From Spirochaetales bacterium (GTDB taxonomy: Bacteria > Spirochaetota > Spirochaetia > DSM-27196 > Alkalispirochaetaceae): a stretch of 64,000 nt of DNA. Position 1 is the first letter of the stretch. Each line of letters opens with the position of its first letter. Shown here in pieces: positions 1 through 8,400 of the stretch. A program made the translations under genes and the position numbers. The stretch lies in assembly GCA_028282545.1 (NCBI GenBank), contig JANQHT010000156.1, positions 27,259-91,258 on the forward strand, read 5' to 3'. The notes under the pieces are model-generated. The model was given only the letters and a program-made list of their open reading frames with translations. It did no database searches and had not been told where the DNA came from.

Positions 1-1296
1 TTTCGCGTCACCTGGGAGAACGAACCGGTCGAATCGGGTGGGGGCTTCGCGGACCCCACCCACCTGGAGCTTCCAAAGGAAATCACCGGGGTGGACGCAC
101 GCATCGTGGGCTTGGCGGGCACATTCTTCCCCACAGGCGCGCATAAGGTGGGCGCCGCCTACAGTTGTCTGATGCCGACGCTTGTCACCGGCCAGTTCGA
201 CCCGGAGAAGAACATGGCGGTCTGGCCCTCTACCGGCAACTACTGCCGCGGCGGTGCGTATATCTCCCGCCTTCTGGGTTGTAAATCGATCGCGATCCTG
301 CCGGAGGAGATGTCGCAGGAGCGCTTCCGGTGGCTCAAGAACATGGCGGACGAAACGATCGCTACGCCGGGGAGCGAAAGCAACGTCAAGGAGATCTTCG
401 ACAAGTGCCACGAACTCACCGCCGAGCGCGGCGAGAACGTCTTTGTCTTCAATCAGTTCGACCAGTTAGGCAACCACCTCTGGCACTACGTGGTCACCGG
501 GCCGGCCATGGAGAAGGTCCTGGGCAAGATTATGGGTCCTCGGGACCGCGTGGCGGGGGCGTGTATCTCTTCCGGTTCCGCCGGCACTACGGCAAGCGGC
601 GAGTACATCAAGGCGGCCTTCCCCGGTGCCAAGCTCGCGGTCAGCGAGGCGCTCCAGTGCCCCACGCTCCTCAACAACGGCTTCGGCGCGCACCGGATCG
701 AAGGCATCGGCGACAAGCACGTGCCCTGGGTCCACAACGTCAAGAACACCGACATGGTTGCAGCGATCGACGATGAACAGGCGATGCGCCTCTTCCGTCT
801 TTTCAACGAACCCGCCGGCCGCGACTATCTCGTTTCCCTCGGTATCGCGAAGGACGTGGTGGACCGCCTTCACTGGCTCGGGATTTCGTCGATATGCAAC
901 ACACTCACGGCGATCAAGTTCGCCAAGTACTTCGAGCTCACCGGCGAGGATCTTGTGACCACCGTTTTTACCGACGGGGAGGATCTCTACACGTCACGCC
1001 TGGAGGAGATGAACGCGGATCGCGGGCCGTACACCCGGGACGACGCCGTGGCGGACTACGCCATGCTACAGCAGGTCGGTACCGACGGGGTGCTCGAACT
1101 CACCTACCGGGAGCGGAAACGGATCCACAACCTGAAGTACTACACCTGGGTCGAGCAGCAGGGAAAGACGTACGACGAAATCAACCAGCAATGGTATGAT
1201 CGAGATTACTGGGACGAGATTCACGCGGCGGCGCCCAAGCTGGACGAGCTGATCCGCGCCTTCAATAAAAAGGTCCGCGCGTTCCAGAAGGAGTAG
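1..1296 (+). CDS. PLP-dependent TrpB/cysteine-synthase-like enzyme (5' partial)
   Basis: The reading frame is open from base 1, so the gene starts before the window; the internal GTG at 91 is not its start. The product is a fold-type II pyridoxal-phosphate enzyme. GAHKVGAA near the visible N-terminus carries the likely Schiff-base lysine, and SSGSAGTTASG resembles the phosphate-binding loop. It is not the diaminopropionate ammonia-lyase YgeX as I remember that sequence, although it holds a similar place in the cluster. It lies 4 bases before the YgfM-like gene and is probably in one operon with YgfM, XdhD and YgeW homologues. A role in anaerobic purine or amino-acid catabolism is inferred from that context; the substrate cannot be read from the sequence. 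Confidence 0.85.
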   Translation, partial: FRVTWENEPVESGGGFADPTHLELPKEITGVDARIVGLAGTFFPTGAHKVGAAYSCLMPTLVTGQFDPEKNMAVWPSTGNYCRGGAYISRLLGCKSIAILPEEMSQERFRWLKNMADETIATPGSESNVKEIFDKCHELTAERGENVFVFNQFDQLGNHLWHYVVTGPAMEKVLGKIMGPRDRVAGACISSGSAGTTASGEYIKAAFPGAKLAVSEALQCPTLLNNGFGAHRIEGIGDKHVPWVHNVKNTDMVAAIDDEQAMRLFRLFNEPAGRDYLVSLGIAKDVVDRLHWLGISSICNTLTAIKFAKYFELTGEDLVTTVFTDGEDLYTSRLEEMNADRGPYTRDDAVADYAMLQQVGTDGVLELTYRERKRIHNLKYYTWVEQQGKTYDEINQQWYDRDYWDEIHAAAPKLDELIRAFNKKVRAFQKE

Positions 1297-1300
1297 CGGT

Positions 1301-2149
1301 ATGGTTACCGATTTCAAACGCGCCTCCTCCGTTGACGAGGCGGTGGCGCTTGCCCGTGACGGCTACGTCTATCTCGCGGGCGGGACGCAGGTGAACAATA
1401 CACCCTTCAAGAAGTGGGGCCGCGCGGTGGAACGGGTCGTGTCCATCGATAGGCTTGGTCTCACCGGTATCGAGTCGAAGGGCGACGCCGTTTTTGTGGG
1501 CGCCCTCACAACGCTCCAGGACGTGGCCGACTCTACGGCCGTTCCCGGGGCGCTGGTAGAGGCGGCGTGGTTTATCCCCACCCGGAGCGTGCGCAACATC
1601 GCCACCATCGGCGGAAACGTGGGCGCCTCCCGCCCCGATTCCTACATTGTTCCGGCCCTTATCGCCTTAGGCGCTACCGCCGAGGTTGTCGGCGGCGCCG
1701 GCGGAACCGCCGCGCCGGAAGAGGTGCCCGTCGAACAGTACGTCTCGGACGGGCGGGATGACCTGATCCTCCGTTTCCGCGTTCCCCTCCCGGGGGCCGG
1801 CGTGAGCGTCCGCGCCGTGAAGGAGTCGCGCTCCCACGTGGCGCTGCCGGTCGTTTCGGCGGCGGTACGGATTGCCGTGGACGGCGGCGCGATCACCGAC
1901 GCGGTCATCGCCGCCGGGTGCGTTGCACCCCGAACGGTTCGCTTGGGGACGGTTGAATCGGCGCTTGTGGCCGGCGATTTCGCCCATGCCGCGTCGCTCG
2001 GACGCGAATCGGGGAAGCTGGAGGAGGCCATCGCCGCCTCGATCGACCCAAAACCGAACATACTCGGCTCCACGGCCTTTAAACGCCACGTCAATTCCGT
2101 GGTCATCGCGGACACGATCCGCCGGTGCATTGGGGAGGCGACGGCATGA
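1301..2149 (+). CDS. ygfM: FAD-binding subunit of a molybdenum hydroxylase (YgfM-like)
   Basis: This 282-aa protein has the CoxM/XdhB FAD-binding layout: an N-terminal VYLAGGTQVN-type loop and a central TRSVRNIATIGGNVG motif, the classic flavin-binding signature, followed by a C-terminal CO-dehydrogenase flavoprotein domain. It should carry electrons between FAD and the molybdenum subunit encoded next. Its stop overlaps the xdhD start (ATGA), indicating translational coupling. The same gene order, ygfM then xdhD, occurs in the Escherichia coli purine-catabolism region. Start ATG at 1301 is 4 bases after the upstream stop; a GGAG-type site lies in the end of that gene. Confidence 0.88.
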   Translation: MVTDFKRASSVDEAVALARDGYVYLAGGTQVNNTPFKKWGRAVERVVSIDRLGLTGIESKGDAVFVGALTTLQDVADSTAVPGALVEAAWFIPTRSVRNIATIGGNVGASRPDSYIVPALIALGATAEVVGGAGGTAAPEEVPVEQYVSDGRDDLILRFRVPLPGAGVSVRAVKESRSHVALPVVSAAVRIAVDGGAITDAVIAAGCVAPRTVRLGTVESALVAGDFAHAASLGRESGKLEEAIAASIDPKPNILGSTAFKRHVNSVVIADTIRRCIGEATA

Positions 2150-5016
2150 AGGTGACCTTTACCCTCAACGGCCGGCCCGTCTCTTTCGAGGCGCACCCCG
2201 GCGAAAGTGCCCAGACCTTCCTGCAACGCAACGGCGTCCCTTCCGTCCGCAACAGCGACGACGGCTTTGGGTTCGCCGGTTCCGATACGATCCTCCTGAA
2301 CGGGAAGATCGTCGGGGCCAACATCCTTCTCGCGCCGCAGCTCGAGGGGCGCGATGTTATGACGATTGAGTCGCTGCGCGACGGCCGGGAACTCGGCATC
2401 GTGCAAAAGGCGATGCTCGAGGCGGGTTGCGTCCAGTCCGGCTACAACAGCCCCGCCGCGGCGCTCATGATCTACGACCTGCTCGAACGCGTAGAAAACC
2501 CCACGCGGGAAGAGGTGCAGGACGCCCTCTCGGGTCTCTTCAACCGCGCCACCGGGTACGAGCAGTTCTTCAAGGCGGTGAAGATCGCCGTGGAACGGCG
2601 CAAGAACCCCTCCTACCAGGCGGAGCCGTTCCCCTCCTTCGGCGAAGATCTGCAGATCGTGGGTAAACCGGGGTCCAAGAAGGACTCCGCCCGGATGGTG
2701 GCCGGGGAGAAGGTCTTTGTGGAAGACCGGGTGGAACCGGAGGCGCTCCACCTACGCCTGGTGATGAGCCCCCACGCCCACGCCTGGGTGAAGAGGGTCG
2801 ATGCCTCCAAGGCACTCTCCCTGGACGGCGTCGTGGCCGTGTACACCCACGAAGATGTGCCGCAGAAGACGTACTCCCAGGCGGGCCAGGGATTCCCCGA
2901 ACCGAGCCCCTACGATCGTATGCTCCTCAGCCGGAAGGCGCGTTTCGCCGGTGACCGGATCGCCGCGGTCGTGGCGGAAACGCCGGAGATCGCCGAGGAA
3001 GCGGTGAAGCTCGTTGAGGTGGAGTACGAGGTGCTCAAACCGGTGATCGACTGGGACGATGCCACGGCTCCCGATGCGCCCCTTATCCACGACGGCCCGG
3101 TGGAGTACGTGGATGGAGCACCGGACGATCTCGCGGAGCAAAACGCCGGGGTCAACAAGGCCGAGGAGCCGGTGCTCTACCAGTTTCCGATCGGGGGCGA
3201 ACCGCGAAAGAACATCGCTGCCGCCGTCTCCGGCGGAATCGGCGATCTCGAGAAGGGGTTTGCCGAGGCGGACGTCGTGATCGAACGGAGCTACACGACC
3301 ACGCAGATCCAGTGTACCCCCCTGGAAAAGCACACCGCCTACGCCCGCGTAGAAGGGGACCGCCTGATCGTTCACGCCAGCACGCAGGTTCCCTACCACG
3401 TGCGCCGCATCGTTGCCACCCTGCTCGACCTGCCGGAAAACAAGGTGCGGGTCATCAAGGAACGCGTCGGCGGCGGCTACGGATCCAAGCAGGATATCCT
3501 CGTGGAGGACATCGTCTCCTTCTGTGCCTGGAAAACGGGGCGTCCCGTATTTCACCAGTTCTCCCGGGAGCAGGAGTTTATCTCCAACAGTTCCCGCAAG
3601 CCCATGCGCGTCACCGTGAAGCTCGGCGCCAAAAAGAACGGGAAATTCACGGCGATGTACATGAACGTGGAGTCCAACCAGGGCGCCTACGGTGCTCACG
3701 CGCTCACGGTACCCATGAACGGCGTTTCCAAGAGCCTCCCGCTCTACATCTGCGAGAACTCCCATTTTGATGTGACCGCCTACTATTCGAATCGGCCTCC
3801 TACGGGAGCCTACCAGGGGTACGGCGCGCCCAAGGCGAACTTCGCCCTGCAGGTGGCGGTGAAGGAACTGGCGGAGGACCTGGGTGTGAGCTACCTGGAC
3901 CTGGTTGAGATGAACCGCGTCCACGAGGGGGACATGCTGGAGATCCTCAAGACGCTCGGGGAAGGGCGCGAGGGGAAACCGGCACCGGCCACGACGTGCG
4001 GGCTGGGCCCCGCCCTGGAGCAGGGGACCGCGCTGATCGAGTGGGGCACGCCCGTCGACTCCGGCGACCCCGACGTGAAAATCGGAAAGGGCTTTGCCAT
4101 GGTGCAGCAGGGATCGGGCCTCCCGGGGCTCGACCAGGCCAACTGCACCATCATCATGAACGGTGACGGTACGCTCCAGGTCCAATCGGGCGGAGCCGAT
4201 ATCGGCACCGGCCTCGACCTGGTGAGTGCCAAGATGGTCGCCGAGGTCCTGAAGACGGACATCGAGTATATCACCGTCCAATCGGGCGATACCGACAGCG
4301 CTCCCTTCGATACCGGTGCGTACGCCTCGAGCGGAACCTACTTCTCCGGCGGAGCCGCCCGGAACGCGGCGCTCCTGATGGCGGAGATGATTCGGAAGGA
4401 GGCGGCAACGATCCTAAAGGAACAACCGGCGGATCTGGAGATCGTCTTCCCGTCGAAGATCGTCGGTAAAAAGGGCGAACTCACCTTCAAGAAGCTCGCC
4501 TGGCACACCCAGGGCGGTGAGGGCACGGGCCAGATCGTTGCCAGCGCCGCCTTCACCACCGAGGACTTCAGCTTCCCCTACGGCGTCCATTTCTGTCAGG
4601 TTGCAGTGAATACGCGGACCGGGAAGGTCACGATCCAGAAGTACTACGCACTCCACGACAGCGGCGTCCCGATCAATCCCGAGTACGCCCTGGGCCAGAT
4701 ATACGGCGGTGTATTAAAATCGATCGGCCACGCCCTCTACGAGGAGATGATTTTCGACGCGGAGGGGCGTTGCCTCAACCCCGATCTCCGTAGTTACGGC
4801 GTACCCATGGTGGGGGACATTCCCGAGGACTTCCGGGCCATCCTGATCGAAACCGACGATCCCTACGGACCGTTCGGCGCCAAGTCGATCGCCGAGGTGA
4901 GCGTCAACGGCGCCGCCCCGGCCTTGGCTAACGCAATCCACGACGCCCTGGGGGTCTGGATGCGGGGCTGGCCCTTCTCTCCGGAGGCGATCCTGCGGGA
5001 ACTGGGGACGATCTGA
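2146..5016 (+). CDS. xdhD: XdhD-type molybdenum hydroxylase
   Basis: The product is 956 aa when started at ATG 2146, which overlaps the ygfM stop. Residues about 1-160 are a ferredoxin-like plus helical domain corresponding to the iron-sulfur part of xanthine dehydrogenases, but the cluster cysteines are replaced (SVRNSDDGFGFAGSD, QSGYNSPAA, FNRATGY). Residues about 175 to the end are the molybdopterin-binding domain, with ERVGGGYGSKQD, GAYQGYGAPK and the C-terminal GPFGAKSIAEVSVNGAAPA segment. From memory, E. coli XdhD has the same length and the same cysteine-free N-terminal motif, so this is a family trait rather than damage. Members belong to purine-type hydroxylases, some of them selenium-dependent; the substrate here is inferred to be a purine or related heterocycle. 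Confidence 0.9.
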   Translation: MKVTFTLNGRPVSFEAHPGESAQTFLQRNGVPSVRNSDDGFGFAGSDTILLNGKIVGANILLAPQLEGRDVMTIESLRDGRELGIVQKAMLEAGCVQSGYNSPAAALMIYDLLERVENPTREEVQDALSGLFNRATGYEQFFKAVKIAVERRKNPSYQAEPFPSFGEDLQIVGKPGSKKDSARMVAGEKVFVEDRVEPEALHLRLVMSPHAHAWVKRVDASKALSLDGVVAVYTHEDVPQKTYSQAGQGFPEPSPYDRMLLSRKARFAGDRIAAVVAETPEIAEEAVKLVEVEYEVLKPVIDWDDATAPDAPLIHDGPVEYVDGAPDDLAEQNAGVNKAEEPVLYQFPIGGEPRKNIAAAVSGGIGDLEKGFAEADVVIERSYTTTQIQCTPLEKHTAYARVEGDRLIVHASTQVPYHVRRIVATLLDLPENKVRVIKERVGGGYGSKQDILVEDIVSFCAWKTGRPVFHQFSREQEFISNSSRKPMRVTVKLGAKKNGKFTAMYMNVESNQGAYGAHALTVPMNGVSKSLPLYICENSHFDVTAYYSNRPPTGAYQGYGAPKANFALQVAVKELAEDLGVSYLDLVEMNRVHEGDMLEILKTLGEGREGKPAPATTCGLGPALEQGTALIEWGTPVDSGDPDVKIGKGFAMVQQGSGLPGLDQANCTIIMNGDGTLQVQSGGADIGTGLDLVSAKMVAEVLKTDIEYITVQSGDTDSAPFDTGAYASSGTYFSGGAARNAALLMAEMIRKEAATILKEQPADLEIVFPSKIVGKKGELTFKKLAWHTQGGEGTGQIVASAAFTTEDFSFPYGVHFCQVAVNTRTGKVTIQKYYALHDSGVPINPEYALGQIYGGVLKSIGHALYEEMIFDAEGRCLNPDLRSYGVPMVGDIPEDFRAILIETDDPYGPFGAKSIAEVSVNGAAPALANAIHDALGVWMRGWPFSPEAILRELGTI

Positions 5017-5105
5017 GACGGTAGAGAGACTCGCCGCCGGGTGCGTGAAAGCCCGGCGGCCGCGCGCCCCGGCGGCGCCAGAACACCATAACGAGGATAG
5101 AACTT

Positions 5106-6302
5106 GTGACACACGACGACATTGCAAAACGCATCCAAGCGCTCGGCGCCAGGAAGACTGAGAAGATGTACGCCAACGACTTCCTGCTCACTTGGGAAAA
5201 ATCGGACGACGAGATCATGGCGACCTTCGAGGTGGCGGGCATCTTCCGGGCGCTCCGGGAGAACAACATCTCCGCCCGCGTATTCGACAGCGGCCTGGGG
5301 ATCAGCCTCTTTCGCGACAACTCGACGCGCACACGCTTCAGTTTCGCCAGCGCCTGCAACCTCCTGGGTCTCGAGGTACAGGACCTGGACGAGGGGAAGA
5401 GCCAGATCGCCCACGGCGAGACGGTGCGCGAAACGGCCAATATGATCAGCTTTATGGCGGACGTCATCGGCATCCGCGACGACATGTACATCGGCAAGGG
5501 GAATACCTACATGCGCGACGTGGCTGAGGCGGTACAGGAGGGCTTCAACGACGGCGTACTTGAGCAGCGGCCCACCCTGGTGAACCTGCAGTGCGACATC
5601 GACCACCCCACGCAGAGCATGTCAGACGCGCTCCACCTGGTGCACCTCTTCGGCGGCGTGGAGAACCTCAAGGGAAAGAAGATCGCCATGTCCTGGGCGT
5701 ACAGCCCCTCGTACGGCAAACCGCTATCGGTGCCGCAGGGCATCATCGGCCTGATGACGCGCTTTGGCATGGACGTGGTGCTTGCCCATCCGGAAGGGTA
5801 CGAAGTGATGCCGGAGGTGGAAGAGGTGGCGAAGAAGAACGCCGCTGCATCGGGCGGATCGTACGCGCGCACCAACGACATGGCGGAGTCATTCAAGGAC
5901 GCCCACGTGGTATACCCCAAGAGCTGGGCCCCCTTTGCCGCCATGGAGAAGCGTACACAGCTCTACGATGACCGTGATGAAGCGGGTATCAAAGCGCTGG
6001 AAAAAGAACTGCTGGCCCAGAACGCCCAGCATAAAGAGTGGGAGTGCACTGAAGCGCTCATGGACACCACCAAGGCGGGCAAAGCGATGTACATGCACTG
6101 CTTGCCCGCGGACATCACCGATGTGAGCTGCAAGGAGGGCGAAGTTGCTGCCGCCGTCTTTGACCGCTATCGCGTCCCCCTGTACAAGGAAGCGAGCTTC
6201 AAGCCCTACATCATCGCTGCGATGATCTTCCTGAGCAAGTTCAAGGACCCGGCGGCCAAGCTGGGCGAACTCCTCAAGGCGGGGGCGCGGCGGATACGGT
6301 AG
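5106..6302 (+). CDS. ygeW: YgeW-type knotted carbamoyltransferase
   Basis: This 398-aa protein starts at GTG 5106, preceded by GAGGAT. It has the carbamoyltransferase signatures STRTRFSF (carbamoyl-phosphate binding), DHPTQSMSD and HCLPADITD. The length and the long WAYSPSYGKPLS segment fit the YgeW group, transcarbamylases with a knotted chain found beside xdhD, ygfM and dihydropyrimidinase-type genes in anaerobic purine-degrading bacteria. The physiological second substrate is not settled from the sequence. It follows xdhD after 89 bases and is probably the last gene of the operon in this window; the carbamate kinase and hydantoinase partners are not visible here. Confidence 0.9.
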   Translation: MTHDDIAKRIQALGARKTEKMYANDFLLTWEKSDDEIMATFEVAGIFRALRENNISARVFDSGLGISLFRDNSTRTRFSFASACNLLGLEVQDLDEGKSQIAHGETVRETANMISFMADVIGIRDDMYIGKGNTYMRDVAEAVQEGFNDGVLEQRPTLVNLQCDIDHPTQSMSDALHLVHLFGGVENLKGKKIAMSWAYSPSYGKPLSVPQGIIGLMTRFGMDVVLAHPEGYEVMPEVEEVAKKNAAASGGSYARTNDMAESFKDAHVVYPKSWAPFAAMEKRTQLYDDRDEAGIKALEKELLAQNAQHKEWECTEALMDTTKAGKAMYMHCLPADITDVSCKEGEVAAAVFDRYRVPLYKEASFKPYIIAAMIFLSKFKDPAAKLGELLKAGARRIR

Positions 6303-6349
6303 TAGCCGCACCGCGTAAATCGAATCTCGGGCCGCCGGTTTTTTGCCGG

Positions 6350-6379
6350 TTGTCAAAATAGGTCCATGGACCATAGACT
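6350..6379 (+). promoter_or_regulatory. Promoter with GGTCCATGGACC operator for the first toxin-antitoxin pair
   Basis: A TTGTCA -35 box (6350-6355) and a TAGACT -10 box (6374-6379) are 18 bases apart and enclose a perfect 12-base palindrome GGTCCATGGACC (6361-6372). The antitoxin ATG at 6386 is only 6 bases beyond the -10 box and has no Shine-Dalgarno sequence, so the transcript would be leaderless. An operator between the promoter boxes fits autorepression by the antitoxin. Confidence 0.5.
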
Positions 6380-6385
6380 ATAGAT

Positions 6386-6616
6386 ATGAAACGCGTTCCG
6401 AAGTCGCAGTTCAAGCCGCGTGCGTTCGAATACCTGCGCATGGTCCAGGATGAGGGGGAACCACTCATCATCACGGACCACGGCCGGGATGCGGTTCGGC
6501 TCGAACCGGTAGCCGACAGTGGCGCCAATTCTGCAGACACTCTATCCGGCGTAATCGAGGCGTGGGAGCGCCCCCTCGATCCGGTAGACGATGGCTCGTG
6601 GGAGGCCGAGCGCTGA
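6386..6616 (+). CDS. Phd/YefM-type antitoxin
   Basis: This 76-aa protein has the compact Phd/YefM N-terminal fold: KSQFKPRAFEYLRMVQDEG followed by EPLIITDHGRDAVRLEP. The acidic, tryptophan-containing tail would wrap the toxin. It overlaps the downstream PIN-domain gene and would both neutralise that toxin and repress the shared promoter, as is known for the family. It lies between ygeW and a block of two further PIN modules. Confidence 0.82.
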   Translation: MKRVPKSQFKPRAFEYLRMVQDEGEPLIITDHGRDAVRLEPVADSGANSADTLSGVIEAWERPLDPVDDGSWEAER

Positions 6617-7005
6617 TACTCCTGGACACGCATGCATGGATCTGGCACCTGGCCGACCGCTCCTCGCTTTCCGGGCCCGCGCGAACGGCAATTGACGGCG
6701 AGACAGCAATCAACTCGATTCTCGTCTCAACGATGAGTGTCTGGGAACTCTGCACGCTGGTGAAACGCGGCCGCCTCTCTCTATCCGTTCCTCCGGCGGC
6801 ATTCCTGACGGCAACGTACCACGATCCGCGTTTTGAATTCGCCGCGGTAGACGAGCGCATCGCTCGCGCCGGCGTCGATTTTCCGGACCTCCACAGAGAT
6901 CCCGCGGACCGTATCATCCTCGCCACGGCAGTTGAGTTGGGGGCCACGCTGGTCAGCAAGGATAGACGGTTGGTCCAATATGGCGTCTGTGACGTTGTGT
7001 GGTGA
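6598..7005 (+). CDS. VapC-like PIN-domain toxin
   Basis: This PIN-domain ribonuclease starts most plausibly at GTG 6598, 19 bases inside the antitoxin gene; an earlier GTG at 6562 would add residues with no family counterpart. The acidic active-site residues are visible: Asp in LLDTHAWIW, Glu in SVWELCTL, Asp in HRDPADRIILATA and Asp in LVSKDRRL. About 135 aa is normal for the family, which cleaves RNA (often initiator tRNA or rRNA). The start codon choice is the main uncertainty. Confidence 0.8.
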   Translation: MGGRALILLDTHAWIWHLADRSSLSGPARTAIDGETAINSILVSTMSVWELCTLVKRGRLSLSVPPAAFLTATYHDPRFEFAAVDERIARAGVDFPDLHRDPADRIILATAVELGATLVSKDRRLVQYGVCDVVW

Positions 7006-7008
7006 GCC

Positions 7009-7416
7009 TTACAGCGGGAGGTCCTGCTCCCAGATGATCGGTGCATCGGGGTACCGGTGCAGCTTCGTGTCTCCTGTAACCAGGGACGCTTCTTCGACGA
7101 TGCTTTGCGCCAGAAGCAGCCGATCAAAGGGGTCCCGGTGGAGCGGCGGTATCTTTCCCAGTCGATAGGTGTGCGCAAATGTGATCGGCAAGAGGTTTAC
7201 ACCGTTTTGCGTCACCTCGCGTTCAACGATCTCTCGCCACGGATCCGAGAGCCTGAGCTTTCCTATGCGCTGTTTGATCTGCACTTCCCACGAGCTTGCA
7301 GCGCTCAGATAGAGTTCCGTCTGGACGGAACGACATAGATCTACGACCGTTCCCGGCAGCCGGTCCGGATCCGTCGCCCACCAAAGAAAAACGTGCGTGT
7401 CGAGAAGTGCTCTCAC
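7009..7416 (-). CDS. VapC-like PIN-domain toxin
   Basis: This is a 135-aa PIN-domain nuclease. LLDTHVFLWW carries the first Asp, SSWEVQIK the Glu, LHRDPFDRLLLAQ the third acidic residue and LVTGDTKLH the fourth. It is convergent with the previous toxin, only 3 bases separating their stop codons. The start overlaps the end of its own antitoxin gene by 4 bases. It is related to, but clearly distinct from, the toxin at 6598-7005, so this is a neighbouring module rather than a recent duplicate. Confidence 0.85.
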   Translation of the reverse strand: MRALLDTHVFLWWATDPDRLPGTVVDLCRSVQTELYLSAASSWEVQIKQRIGKLRLSDPWREIVEREVTQNGVNLLPITFAHTYRLGKIPPLHRDPFDRLLLAQSIVEEASLVTGDTKLHRYPDAPIIWEQDLPL

Positions 7417-7643
7417 GATTCGAACTCACGGAGCACTTCGTCGGGCAACGGTTCGTCGAAGTCGACCGCGATATCCGCGGCACCCTTGGATAGTCCCGGT
7501 GTCCGAAGACCGTTCGGAGCGGAGATCGCCGTGATTCGAACCAGCGGAGTACCGTTTTTCGCGACGATTACCTCCTCTCCGGAGAGTACCTTCGAAACGA
7601 GCCGGGAGAAGTGTGTCTTGGCCTCGTGAATATTCACTTGCAT
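7413..7643 (-). CDS. Phd/YefM-type antitoxin
   Basis: This 76-aa antitoxin begins MQVNIHEAKTHFSRLVSKV, the canonical Phd/YefM DNA-binding start, then EEVIVAKNGTPLVRI and an acidic C-terminal toxin-binding tail. It is first in its operon and overlaps the PIN toxin by 4 bases. A strong promoter lies directly upstream and would give an almost leaderless mRNA. Confidence 0.87.
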   Translation of the reverse strand: MQVNIHEAKTHFSRLVSKVLSGEEVIVAKNGTPLVRITAISAPNGLRTPGLSKGAADIAVDFDEPLPDEVLREFES

Positions 7644-7649
7644 AGTCCA

Positions 7650-7678
7650 AATATAGACTAAGTTCCAGGTTAGATCAA
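7650..7678 (-). promoter_or_regulatory. Promoter of the second toxin-antitoxin pair
   Basis: On the minus strand TTGATC (7678-7673) and TATATT (7655-7650) are separated by 17 bases. The antitoxin ATG at 7643 is only 6 bases beyond the -10 box, so the mRNA is probably leaderless. AGTC and GACT half-sites flank the -10 box and could be an antitoxin operator. Confidence 0.6.
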
Positions 7679-7736
7679 AATGTGGGTTGGCAGATTCGCG
7701 CCATGGTCGTTAGTTTCGTTCAGTCGCGGAGCGAGC

Positions 7737-8174
7737 CTACCCGTCGATCGGATTCACAACTTCGAGCCACTTGAAGGCGGCAAAATCCACCACGTTTCGC
7801 GTGTACAGGCGCGTGACCCCGGCGTCCTTAAGCACAAGCGCGATCGTCACGTCGAAGACTGACGAAGCGCCTCGGCCGGCATCTCGCAAGTAGGGCAGAG
7901 CGCGGTCGAAAAGACGCGTATCCCATCCACAGCGCCCCCAGCCCGAACTGTTGCGATACCAAGCGACGAGATTCGTCGCCTCTACCGCCGACAGCGGTTT
8001 CTGTAGTATCGTTCCGCTGCGCACCAGGCGGTACAGCTCGAAATAGACCTGGTCGGGAACGATCCAATCGTGGGGCGTTGTCAGCGCCCGGTCCATCAGC
8101 ACTCGCGCCGCCGTGTGCTCTGCACAGTCCCGGTTGACCGCGTAGAGTAGGATGTTGGTGTCCACGCTATTCAC
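7737..8174 (-). CDS. PIN-domain toxin (third module)
   Basis: This 145-aa PIN-domain protein starts at GTG 8174 with SVDTNILLYAVNRD, contains VPDQVYFELYRLV for the conserved Glu and ASSVFDVTIALVLKDAG with TRNVVDF for the C-terminal acidic residues. It overlaps its antitoxin by 8 bases. The family is VapC-like RNases; this one belongs to the longer TNILLYA subgroup that usually pairs with ribbon-helix-helix antitoxins, and it does so here. Confidence 0.83.
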   Translation of the reverse strand: MNSVDTNILLYAVNRDCAEHTAARVLMDRALTTPHDWIVPDQVYFELYRLVRSGTILQKPLSAVEATNLVAWYRNSSGWGRCGWDTRLFDRALPYLRDAGRGASSVFDVTIALVLKDAGVTRLYTRNVVDFAAFKWLEVVNPIDG

Positions 8175-8400
8175 GGCCGTGACTCGCGGAGCGGAGATGT
8201 TCCGCCTTCGTCTTGATCCTCCCCCCGGAGAAGACGGGCGGTTCTTCGTAAACCTCCCCGGTACCGACTGGCGCCCATCGTTTCATCCATTCCGCCGTCG
8301 CCTCGCGGATGATCTCGCTGATCGGGCGATCGAGTTCCTTTGCCACCTGCCGGAGTTGCTCCATCTGCGGGTCGGGATAGAGCACCTGTATCTTTTTCAT
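8167..8400 (-). CDS. Ribbon-helix-helix antitoxin
   Basis: The 77-aa product starts at ATG 8400 with MKKIQVLYPDPQMEQLRQVA, a ribbon-helix-helix strand and first helix, then ELDRPISEIIREATAEWM, the second helix. The C-terminal region would bind the PIN toxin. Its start lies exactly where homology of the adjacent pseudogene ends, which suggests that arrival of the module created that breakpoint. A longer frame continues upstream, but only into the antisense of that pseudogene. Confidence 0.82.
   Translation of the reverse strand: MKKIQVLYPDPQMEQLRQVAKELDRPISEIIREATAEWMKRWAPVGTGEVYEEPPVFSGGRIKTKAEHLRSASHGRE

Noticed and set aside
2752..4281. Long open frame of 509 codons on the minus strand
   Set aside because: It is the antisense of xdhD, with a composition dictated by GC-rich third positions and no recognisable domain.
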